Assembly (NCBI GenBank): GCA_037441225.1
Contig: JBBISU010000102.1
Coordinates: 1-10,654, forward strand
Source of the DNA: JBBFMJ01 sp037441225
Lineage (GTDB): Bacteria > Acidobacteriota > Thermoanaerobaculia > UBA2201
DNA: 10,654 nt
Direction of reading: 5' to 3'
Made by a program: the position numbers and the translations under genes. This document shows, piece by piece, positions 4,825 to 10,654 of this stretch. Under the pieces are notes generated by a model. It searched no databases, was not told the origin of the DNA, and saw only the letters and a list, made by a program, of their open reading frames with translations. The stretch's first letter is position 1; every line of letters begins with the position of its first letter.

Positions 4825-6810
4825 TCACCTTATATTCCAAACTTCATATAAGTCAGGATCCAATTCTTGCAAAAACCTTGATGTTCTTTGAATGGAAGTC
4901 CCTTTATATCCTTCCTTTGTCCACTGTGGATAGACAAGATACAACTCATCTTTTGCTCTTGTACAAGCAACATAAAAAAGGCGCCTTTCTTCTTCCAAGT
5001 CCTCCTTAGATGTAAAAGACCAGTGAGCAGGAAAATAGCCATCAGCAAGCCCAATTATAAATACAACTTTCCATTCAAGACCCTTTGCTTGATGGACTGT
5101 TGAAAGAACAATATTTTCCCTCACCTCTTCCCCAGGCATAACATCCTGCCCTGAAAGTTCCGATAAAAGTGAAAGTTCCGATAAAAACTCTTCTACATTT
5201 GAATATCTTGTGGAATAAAGAGCAAGTTCTTCCAAATCGTCAAGGCGAGAAGAAGCATTTGGAAATGTGGCAATGCAAAAATCTTTATAGACCTCTTCAA
5301 CAATTGTCCTTATTGCTTCAGAAGGGTTTCTTTGATAATTTTCATTTAACAATTTCTTTAAAAGTTTTTGAAATTCCAAGTAAGAATTTTTTGCTTTATT
5401 TGGTATTAAATTTAAAATTTTTTCAGATAAAGCATACCCAAAAATATTTCTTGATTCAATTAAACTTTGAAATATTTTTGTTGAAAGTTTATCCCCAATT
5501 GATGGATAAAGTTTTAAAGACCTTCTCCAGGCAATTTCATCTGTTGGATTTACAGTTATCTTTAAAAAAGATAATACATCTTTTATATGCCTTTGCTCAA
5601 AAAACCTTACACCTGACCTAACCTCATAAGGTATTCCCACTTCAGTCAATTTTATTTGAACTTCCAAACTTTGAAAATGGCTTCTGTAAAGGATTGCTAT
5701 TTCTTTTAGAGGATAGCCTTCATCAATCAAATCCAGTATCCTGTTTGCCACAAACTCTGCTTGTTCATATACATCCCTTGTAGGACAAACTGCAACAACT
5801 GCTTTTCCATCATCCCTTATTGGTTTTAATTCTTTTGGATATTGATAAGTATTATGAGAAATTGAATAATTTGCTAATTTTAAAATTTCAGGAAGAGAGC
5901 GATAGTTTGTCTTTAAATAAAAAATTTTTGTATTTTTAAATTTTTCGGGAAATTCCATTATATTTTGAAAGTTTGCACCTCTGAAAGAATAAATTGATTG
6001 GGCATCATCTCCAACAGCCATAATATTTCCTTCTTCTGGAACAAGGAGGTATAAAATTTCTGCTTGAAGCCTATTAGTATCTTGGTATTCATCAACTAAT
6101 ATATGCTGAAACCTTCCTTGATAATACATTTTTATATCTTCTTTTTCTTCCAAAATTTTTTTCCAGAGCAACAACAAATCCTCAAAATCAACTAAATTTT
6201 CCCTTTTCTTTTTATTATTATATTCAAAGAAAACCCTCAAAATATCTCCTGTAAAATTTAAAAACTGTGGAAATCTTTTTATAAGAAGGTTTTCCAGGTC
6301 CTCACCTTTATCAATTACAAGCTGATAAATCTCATATAAGACATCTGCTTTTGGGAATCTGAAAGGTTTATCATAAAGCCCCAAAGAAGAAATAACTGAT
6401 TCCATAAGTTCCTTTGAATCTTCTTCATCCATAATTGTAAAAGATGGTTCTAAGTTTAAAATCTTTGAATGCCTCCTTAAAATTAAATTTCCAATGTGAT
6501 GGAAAGTACCTCCCCAAATTTGTGTTATATCAAGCCCAGTTAAAGCTTGAACCCTTGATAGCATTTCCCTTGCTGCTTTGTTTGTAAAAGTTAAAAGTAA
6601 TATTTTTGACGGATGGATTCCATCTTCTATGAGGCGTGCAACCCTATAAGTCAAAGCCCTTGTTTTTCCAGAGCCAGCACCAGCAATTACAAGCATCTTG
6701 CCACCAGAATGCATTACAACTTCATATTGTTCTTCATTTAATTCTGAATCATAGTTTATTTTATATTTAGTTATACTTTTCTTTCTTATTTTTATTTCAT
6801 AAGTTTTCAT
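4825..6810 (-). CDS. UvrD/PcrA-type superfamily 1A DNA helicase
   Basis: This 661-residue ATPase should unwind DNA 3' to 5' in repair or replication restart. The motifs are complete and in order: Q-motif LNEEQYEVV (24-32), Walker A AGAGSGKT (43-50), motif Ia LTFTNKAAREML (73-84), motif II DEYQD (240-244), motif III GDDAQSIYSFRG (267-278), motif IV TNYRS (301-305), motif V STVHQAKGLEW (570-580) and motif VI ERRLFYVACTRA (608-619). It is somewhat shorter than UvrD or PcrA (about 720-730) because little follows motif VI; the HQAKGLEW form of motif V marks a distinct subgroup. About 20 extra N-terminal residues, rich in Lys/Ile, precede the Q-motif. Its ATG lies 14 nt inside the 3' end of selA, so it is translated from the selA message. 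The link to selenocysteine is probably only positional. Confidence 0.9.
   Translation of the reverse strand: MKTYEIKIRKKSITKYKINYDSELNEEQYEVVMHSGGKMLVIAGAGSGKTRALTYRVARLIEDGIHPSKILLLTFTNKAAREMLSRVQALTGLDITQIWGGTFHHIGNLILRRHSKILNLEPSFTIMDEEDSKELMESVISSLGLYDKPFRFPKADVLYEIYQLVIDKGEDLENLLIKRFPQFLNFTGDILRVFFEYNNKKKRENLVDFEDLLLLWKKILEEKEDIKMYYQGRFQHILVDEYQDTNRLQAEILYLLVPEEGNIMAVGDDAQSIYSFRGANFQNIMEFPEKFKNTKIFYLKTNYRSLPEILKLANYSISHNTYQYPKELKPIRDDGKAVVAVCPTRDVYEQAEFVANRILDLIDEGYPLKEIAILYRSHFQSLEVQIKLTEVGIPYEVRSGVRFFEQRHIKDVLSFLKITVNPTDEIAWRRSLKLYPSIGDKLSTKIFQSLIESRNIFGYALSEKILNLIPNKAKNSYLEFQKLLKKLLNENYQRNPSEAIRTIVEEVYKDFCIATFPNASSRLDDLEELALYSTRYSNVEEFLSELSLLSELSGQDVMPGEEVRENIVLSTVHQAKGLEWKVVFIIGLADGYFPAHWSFTSKEDLEEERRLFYVACTRAKDELYLVYPQWTKEGYKGTSIQRTSRFLQELDPDLYEVWNIR
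5152..5187. repeat. Two tandem 18-bp copies inside the helicase gene
   Basis: The 18-bp unit beginning TGAAAGTTCCGATAAAA occurs twice back to back (5152-5169 and 5170-5187), differing only in the last base. In the protein it gives the repeated LSELSL near residues 544-553, between the 2B-like region and motif V. It is a recent in-frame six-residue duplication or slippage event. Confidence 0.7.
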
Positions 6811-8143
6811 TTTTTTCCATTTCCTTTAATGCCTTTATTATAAATTTATCCTCTTCTTCAAAGACACTTCTTAAGTTAAAATTTATAGAATCATCTTTTA
6901 TATAAGTTATAATTGGGGGATCCATTTCAAGCAAAGATTTAAAAAACTTCTCTGGATTACTTGCCTTTAATCTTAAAGAAATTGAAGGCAAATTAAAAGT
7001 TGGTGTTGTTCCCCCGCCAAATTGTGAATTTTCTTCAAGAATATCAATTTTTAAATTTGTCTCTTTTTTAATTTTTTTTGCTCTCTTTTTTAATTTTATA
7101 ATATCTTCCATTGCCAGTTTCCACAAAGGAATTTTTTTTAAATCTTTCCTGAGCCAATATTTTAATGTTTCCTGTAAATAAAAAAATGTCTCTTTTCCAG
7201 GTCTTAAAGCTCTATACAAAGGATTTTTTATCATTTTATCAATATAATCCTTTTTTCCAACTGCAATTCCTGCTTGTGGACCACCCAAGAGTTTATCCCC
7301 TGAAAAAGTTATAACATCAACACCACTTTTAACTAAATTTAAGACAGGTTCTTCATCTTTTAAAGGGAAACCTTCAATTTCAAATAAAAGCCCATTCCCT
7401 TGATCAACAAAAAAAGGAATTTTATTTTTATGGGCAAGTTTAAAGATTTCTTCAACAGAAGGGTTTTCACTAAAACCAACAATCCTAAAATTTGATTGAT
7501 GTACCTTTAAAATTGCCTTTGTCCTTTCGCAAATTGCTTTTTCATAATCTGAAATTCTTGTCTTGTTAGTGGTTCCAACTTCAACCATAACACAACCTGA
7601 CTCTTTTAAAATTTCTGGAAGGCGGAAAGAGCCACCAATTTCAACCAATTCACCTCTTGAAATTATAACCTCTCCACCCTTTGCAAAGGTTGAAAGAAGT
7701 AAAAGAACAGCGCCAGCATTATTATTTACAACACAAGAGCTCTCTGAATTAGTTAAATAATTTAAGATTTTTTCAACTAATCTATTCCTTTCTCCCCTTT
7801 TGCCATCCTTTAATTGAATTTCAAGGTTTAAATAACTTTCAATTATTTTTTTATCTACCTCAAGCAAAGGAGCCCTTCCTAAATTTGTATGTATTAAAAT
7901 CCCAGTAGCATTTATTACCCTTCTGAAAGGATATTTTAAAAAATTTAATGTCTTATTTAAAATCCTTTCTTTTAAATTTTCATCACTTTTAATTTCTTCA
8001 TTTTTTATTTCTTCAATTGAAGTTTTAATTCCTAAAAGGACCTCTTCCCTTGAAAATTCCTTCTGAATTTTCAAAAATTCCTCTTCTTCCAGGAGTTTTC
8101 CTGTTTGGGGTATATTTCTTAATAGATTTTTATCTCTTTTCAT
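6797..8143 (-). CDS. selA: L-seryl-tRNA(Sec) selenium transferase
   Basis: SelA is a PLP enzyme that converts seryl-tRNA(Sec) to selenocysteyl-tRNA(Sec) using selenophosphate, in a large ring-shaped oligomer in the cytoplasm. The 448-residue length matches bacterial SelA (about 460). The N-terminal domain (1-70) begins with IPQTGKLLE and is followed by the signature NATGILIHTNLGRAPL (78-93), the NNNAGAVLLLL segment (140-150), SRGELVEIGGSFRLPEI (162-178), and the PLP lysine K284 in SGDKLLGGPQAG (281-292). The C-terminal part contains FGGGTTPT (375-382). It appears intact. selB, selC and selD are not in this window. The start codon is only 14 bp from the divergent gene's start and has no Shine-Dalgarno site; a TATAAT placed 6 nt before the ATG predicts a leaderless transcript. 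The helicase gene follows with a 14-nt overlap. Confidence 0.95.
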   Translation of the reverse strand: MKRDKNLLRNIPQTGKLLEEEEFLKIQKEFSREEVLLGIKTSIEEIKNEEIKSDENLKERILNKTLNFLKYPFRRVINATGILIHTNLGRAPLLEVDKKIIESYLNLEIQLKDGKRGERNRLVEKILNYLTNSESSCVVNNNAGAVLLLLSTFAKGGEVIISRGELVEIGGSFRLPEILKESGCVMVEVGTTNKTRISDYEKAICERTKAILKVHQSNFRIVGFSENPSVEEIFKLAHKNKIPFFVDQGNGLLFEIEGFPLKDEEPVLNLVKSGVDVITFSGDKLLGGPQAGIAVGKKDYIDKMIKNPLYRALRPGKETFFYLQETLKYWLRKDLKKIPLWKLAMEDIIKLKKRAKKIKKETNLKIDILEENSQFGGGTTPTFNLPSISLRLKASNPEKFFKSLLEMDPPIITYIKDDSINFNLRSVFEEEDKFIIKALKEMEKNENL

Positions 8144-8151
8144 GTTATTAT
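8143..8151 (+). promoter_or_regulatory. Extended -10 box for a leaderless gene
   Basis: TG-T-TATTAT (8143-8151) is an extended -10 element with one mismatch from TATAAT. If its last base is -7, +1 falls on 8158, the A of the ATG. No clear -35 box is seen; the extended TG would help compensate. It overlaps the -10 box of selA on the other strand. Confidence 0.5.
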
Positions 8152-8155
8152 TATA
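8150..8155 (-). promoter_or_regulatory. -10 box of selA, leaderless spacing
   Basis: Read on the minus strand, a perfect TATAAT (8155-8150) is followed by six bases, AATAAC, and the selA ATG at 8143. With the last base of the box as -7, +1 is the A of the ATG. A good -35 box was not found. There is no Shine-Dalgarno sequence between this box and the ATG. Confidence 0.55.
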
Positions 8156-8157
8156 CT

Positions 8158-8721
8158 ATGGAAGAAAGAAAAGTAGAAATAAATGAAAGAGCTTTAAAAG
8201 ATTTAGAATTAAAGCTTAAAAATCTTAAAATGGAATGGGAATTTTATTTTACAGGCCAAAGGAGAGTTCCACCTTATAAAGAACAAGAAAACTTTGAAAA
8301 AGAAATTAAGAAATTTAAAAACACTTCCATAACTGATAATGCATTAAGGTTTAAATTTAATTCAATCCTTTCAAATTTTTTGTCTTATAAAGAATTATGG
8401 GCAAAAAGAGTAAGACAAATTGAAGAAGGAAAGACAAGAGTTACAAAAGAAAAAATCTTGACACAAAAAGAAAAACCAAAGGAAATTGTAATAGGAAAGC
8501 AGTCCAACTTAAAGGAACAAATAGAAGATATTTATCTTGCTTTTTCTTCCCTTTCAGGCAACTCAAAACCTTCTTCTTTTATTGAATTTGAAAAAAAATT
8601 AAAGCAACAATTGATGGTTTTATTTCGTAAAACTAATTGTGAAATGCTAAAAGTTACAATTGTTTCTGAAGAAGGGAAAACAAAAATTAAAGTAAAACCA
8701 GTAAAGGAGAAGACAAAATGA
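8158..8721 (+). CDS. MXAN_5187-like conserved protein
   Basis: The chosen start gives 187 residues; an upstream in-frame ATG at 8050 lies inside selA on the opposite strand and is unlikely. The sequence resembles, from memory, the family named after Myxococcus MXAN_5187: an N-terminal helical part with LKDLELKLKNLKMEWEFYF, then GQRRVPP (33-39) and a helix ending NALRFKFNSILSNF (61-74), and a C-terminal part ending with a basic K-V-T-I-V-S-E-E-G-K-T-K-I-K-V-K-P motif (165-181). The middle (90-115) is a charged linker. The molecular function is unknown; the protein has no signal peptide and is probably cytoplasmic. Its stop overlaps the start of the TPR gene (ATGA), indicating translational coupling. 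No Shine-Dalgarno site precedes the ATG, in keeping with a leaderless start. Confidence 0.75.
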   Translation: MEERKVEINERALKDLELKLKNLKMEWEFYFTGQRRVPPYKEQENFEKEIKKFKNTSITDNALRFKFNSILSNFLSYKELWAKRVRQIEEGKTRVTKEKILTQKEKPKEIVIGKQSNLKEQIEDIYLAFSSLSGNSKPSSFIEFEKKLKQQLMVLFRKTNCEMLKVTIVSEEGKTKIKVKPVKEKTK

Positions 8722-9440
8722 AGAAATTATTATTTTTTTTAATTTTCTTTAATTTTACAATTTATGCTGCTGTTTATGAAAAATATTTAGTTAAAGGAAA
8801 TCCAAAGGATGATGAGATTTTAAAGTTATTAGAACTTATAAAAGAAAGTCCAAAGGTTTCAGAGTATCACAATAATTTAGGTGTCCTTTTAATGGAAAAG
8901 AAATTTCCAAAGGATGCCCTAAAAGAGTTTAAAACAGCAATAAAATTGGATAAGAAAAATTATAGAGCTTGGTATAATTTAGGAACTTTATATGAGGCAA
9001 TGGGGAAAAATTTCAAGGCATACAGAACCTTTAAAAAAGCATTAAAATATAAAAGGGGAGACGATTTAACCTTATATCATATAGGAATGTTTTGGGAATC
9101 CCTTGGATGGAAAAATAAGGCAATAAAATACTATGTAAAGGCATTATCAATAAATCAGGAAATTTTAAAGCCCTCATACAATCCGCCTATAATTTATAAT
9201 AAAATACTTCCACAAGTTTTTGCAGAATACTATGAAAAATATAAAACTGCTTCTCTTCAAACTTATACAAAACAACCAATGCCAGAAATAAAAAAGGAAG
9301 AAAAACCTTCAAAAGAAGTGCCTGGAAAGGAAATAAAAGAAATAGAAAAACCTGCTGAAATAAAAGATTTAAAAAGAAAAGAAAATATAATATTTCCAAA
9401 AGAAGAACAAAAAAAAGAAGAAGAAAAACAGGGGCCGTAG
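8718..9440 (+). CDS. Secreted TPR-repeat protein ending inside a tRNA gene
   Basis: The protein has 240 residues. It begins with a signal peptide (MKKLLFFLIFFNFTIYAA, 1-18) and then carries three tetratricopeptide repeats at about 48-81, 82-115 and 116-149, each with the W/Y-x-x-L-G and F-x-x-A-[IL] spacing expected. The last ~55 residues (187-240) are almost all Lys, Glu and Pro, a low-complexity tail. TPR domains bind proteins, so this may be a periplasmic scaffold; no partner is evident. It starts with ATGA overlap to the preceding gene and a GGAGA site 7 nt upstream. Its TAG stop (9438-9440) is formed by positions 8-10 of tRNA-Ala, an overlap of 10 nt. Confidence 0.85.
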   Translation: MKKLLFFLIFFNFTIYAAVYEKYLVKGNPKDDEILKLLELIKESPKVSEYHNNLGVLLMEKKFPKDALKEFKTAIKLDKKNYRAWYNLGTLYEAMGKNFKAYRTFKKALKYKRGDDLTLYHIGMFWESLGWKNKAIKYYVKALSINQEILKPSYNPPIIYNKILPQVFAEYYEKYKTASLQTYTKQPMPEIKKEEKPSKEVPGKEIKEIEKPAEIKDLKRKENIIFPKEEQKKEEEKQGP

Positions 9441-9503
9441 CTCATCTGGGAGAGCGCAAGTTTCGCATTCTTGAGGTTAGGGGTTCGAATCCCCTCGGCT
9501 CCA
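9431..9503 (+). tRNA. tRNA-Ala (anticodon CGC)
   Basis: A 73-nt cloverleaf: acceptor GGGGCCG (9431-9437) with CGGCTCC (9496-9502), including a G3-U70 pair, the identity element for alanyl-tRNA synthetase; D-stem GCTC/GAGC (9440-9443, 9452-9455); anticodon stem CAAG/CTTG with a T-T mismatch next to the loop; loop TTCGCAT with anticodon CGC at 9464-9466, reading the Ala codon GCG; T-stem AGGGG/CCCCT with loop TTCGAAT; discriminator A at 9503. CCA is not encoded. The 5' end overlaps the TPR gene by 10 nt. A T-run (9505-9510) follows at once and could help end transcription. A TATAAT at 9386-9391 inside the TPR gene is a candidate private promoter. Confidence 0.95.
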
Positions 9504-9515
9504 ATTTTTTAAATT

Positions 9516-9535
9516 AATGTGATCTGGCTCACATT
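9516..9535 (+). promoter_or_regulatory. CRP-type operator
   Basis: AATGTGA-N6-TCACATT is a perfect 7-bp inverted repeat with the N6 spacing and TGTGA/TCACA half-sites of the CRP (cAMP receptor protein) family. It ends 42 bp upstream of the kelch gene ATG. Its centre (between 9525 and 9526) is at -41.5 if transcription starts at 9567, the place where class II CRP activators contact polymerase. FNR-type sites have TTGAT half-sites instead, so a CRP-like regulator is the better fit. No crp gene lies in the window. Confidence 0.75.
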
Positions 9536-9550
9536 CTTTTTTAAAAAAAG

Positions 9551-9559
9551 TGTTATAAT
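9551..9559 (+). promoter_or_regulatory. Extended -10 box of the kelch gene
   Basis: TG-T-TATAAT (9551-9559) is a perfect extended -10 element. There is no good -35 hexamer; the CRP-type site occupies that place, as at activator-dependent promoters. A T6A7 tract (9537-9549) lies between the two and may bend the DNA. Transcription would begin near 9566-9567. Confidence 0.65.
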
Positions 9560-9577
9560 AATAATGAGGAGGTGAAT

Positions 9578-10654
9578 ATGATTAGATTTTTAATTTTATT
9601 GGTTTCTATTTCTCCCTTTTTATTTTCTGCAGATCAATTTAAAAAATTAACTTTGGAAGAAAGAGCAAAATATAAAATGAAGATTGAAGAGGTTTATCAA
9701 AAGTTCAGAACTGACGGGGAAAATAATCAATTGCCTGATTTTCAATTTTTTATAAAAGAAGCTGAAAAGGATTTAAAATATACAAACGCCCTAAAGGATT
9801 TTTTCAACTTTGAAATAAAGGAAGAAAACTTACAAGCAGAATTTGAAAGGATATGTTCAAATACAAAACAACCAGAGATTTTAAAAGAAATTTTTGGAGA
9901 ACTGGAAAATGATCCCAACTTAATTGCAGAGGTTTTTGTTAGGAGTGTTTTTGCAAGAAGATTAATTGAAAGTTATTATTATCAGGAGGAAAAATTTCAA
10001 AAACCTTTAAGAGACAAAGTTAAAGAAGAGCTCAAAAATGTAAAATATGCAATGGATTTAAGGGATCTTTCAGGTGATTATCAAGAAACAACAATAAGCA
10101 AAAGGAATAAAAAGGGCGGTTACCCAGAAAAAAATGTTATAAAATATAATGAATTTGAATTTGAAAATTTCTTAAATAATTTAGCTAAAAAATTTAATTA
10201 TGATGATAAAAATAAGCTTGAAATTGGAAGCATTTCAAAAGTAATAGAAGACAGGGAAGGAATCAGAGTTATTGGAATATTAGATAAAGGAAGCAATTAT
10301 ATAAAAATTTGTTCATCCTTTTGGAAGAAAAAAAGGGTTCATAAATGGTGGGAAGAAGTGGCAGAAAAAGTCCCTTCTAAATTAAATTTTAAAAAGGCAA
10401 ATTTTAAAATGCCAAATTTAAGAAGTGGCTCTTGCAGGGATGATTCTTGGTATAAACTGCCAGGACCTCCTGATGAAAGATATGACTGTGCAGGGGGAAG
10501 AATAATTTCCAACTTTATTGTCTGGGGAGGAAAAAATGATGAAGAAGTTCCATTGAATACTGGTTTTATATATGATCCTTCTTCCGACTCTTGGACAGAG
10601 ATGTCCAATATAAATGCACCTTCTGCAAGAACTGAATTTTCTTTTTATATTACT
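9578..10654 (+). CDS. Secreted kelch-repeat protein, 5' part
   Basis: The first 359 codons are in the window and the frame runs off the right edge. The ATG is preceded by AGGAGGTGA (9567-9575), a strong ribosome binding site. Residues 1-17 form a signal peptide. Residues 24-145 are helical, with NLQAEFERI (84-92) and ELENDPNLIAEVFVRSVFARRLI (108-130), a pattern I recall from acidobacterial kelch proteins and loosely resembling the SurA/PpiC N-terminal chaperone domain. A charged region follows (146-285). From about 289 a kelch beta-propeller starts: W-Y-K-L-P at 291-295, then GG at 306-307, WGGKND (316-321), YDP (332-334), SWTEM (338-342) and SARTEFS (349-355). Several more repeats are expected beyond the window. 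It may be an extracellular or periplasmic binding protein; the ligand is unknown. Expression is probably CRP-dependent. Confidence 0.85.
   Translation, partial: MIRFLILLVSISPFLFSADQFKKLTLEERAKYKMKIEEVYQKFRTDGENNQLPDFQFFIKEAEKDLKYTNALKDFFNFEIKEENLQAEFERICSNTKQPEILKEIFGELENDPNLIAEVFVRSVFARRLIESYYYQEEKFQKPLRDKVKEELKNVKYAMDLRDLSGDYQETTISKRNKKGGYPEKNVIKYNEFEFENFLNNLAKKFNYDDKNKLEIGSISKVIEDREGIRVIGILDKGSNYIKICSSFWKKKRVHKWWEEVAEKVPSKLNFKKANFKMPNLRSGSCRDDSWYKLPGPPDERYDCAGGRIISNFIVWGGKNDEEVPLNTGFIYDPSSDSWTEMSNINAPSARTEFSFYIT

Noticed and set aside
9187..9445. Minus-strand reading frames opposite the TPR gene tail
   Set aside because: They are mirror images of the Lys/Glu-rich tail, giving Phe/Leu/Ser-rich translations with no start signal or family.
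9431..9503. tRNA-Sec (selC), expected because selA is close
   Set aside because: The tRNA has a 7-bp acceptor stem, a short variable loop, anticodon CGC and a G3-U70 pair, so it is tRNA-Ala.
10339..10608. Minus-strand 89-codon frame
   Set aside because: It lies opposite the kelch region of an evidently real plus-strand gene with signal peptide, ribosome binding site and promoter.

Overview
The window is AT-rich (roughly 30% G+C by eye) and bacterial. Codon use is A/T-ending and the proteins are rich in Lys, Glu, Ile and Phe. The most informative relatives, judged from memory of the families, are the MXAN_5187-like protein at 8158 and the kelch protein at 9578, whose N-terminal helical domain I associate mainly with Acidobacteriota and related deep-branching groups. 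I would place the host there only tentatively. A complete selA shows, or strongly implies, that the organism makes selenocysteine.

Layout. 1-557 has no gene but holds a relatively GC-rich, hairpin-rich stretch (about 170-340) that could be a structured RNA, plus a possible minus-strand terminator. 558-2782 (minus) is a two-gene unit for secreted proteins: a 12-cysteine protein and a beta-propeller-like protein. 2830-3570 is a decayed insertion sequence: matching ends TTGTCAAG/CTTGACAA surround a transposase broken by a frameshift and an in-frame stop. 3599-4790 (plus) encodes a small RDD membrane protein and a secreted DUF4097-type repeat protein. 4825-8143 (minus) is an overlapping pair, selA then a UvrD/PcrA-type helicase. 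8158-9503 (plus) runs MXAN_5187-like protein, TPR lipoprotein-like/secreted protein, and tRNA-Ala(CGC), each overlapping the next. From 9578 to the right edge is the start of a secreted kelch protein preceded by a near-textbook CRP-type operator.

How it fits together. The main signals are regulatory and architectural rather than a new enzyme system. (1) The IS ends each carry an outward TTGACA that can serve as a -35 box for the gene beside it. (2) selA and the divergent gene have only 14 bp between their start codons, and each strand has a -10-like box placed so that transcription would start on the ATG, so both mRNAs are probably leaderless; the RDD gene has the same spacing. Other genes here have ordinary Shine-Dalgarno sites. 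(3) The TPR gene stops inside the tRNA, using bases T8-A9-G10 of the tRNA as its TAG. (4) The kelch gene looks like a class II CRP-activated promoter. (5) The 5' region can form two mutually exclusive helices. I found no CRISPR array, prophage, toxin-antitoxin or defence locus. All family assignments come from reading motifs, without database searches.
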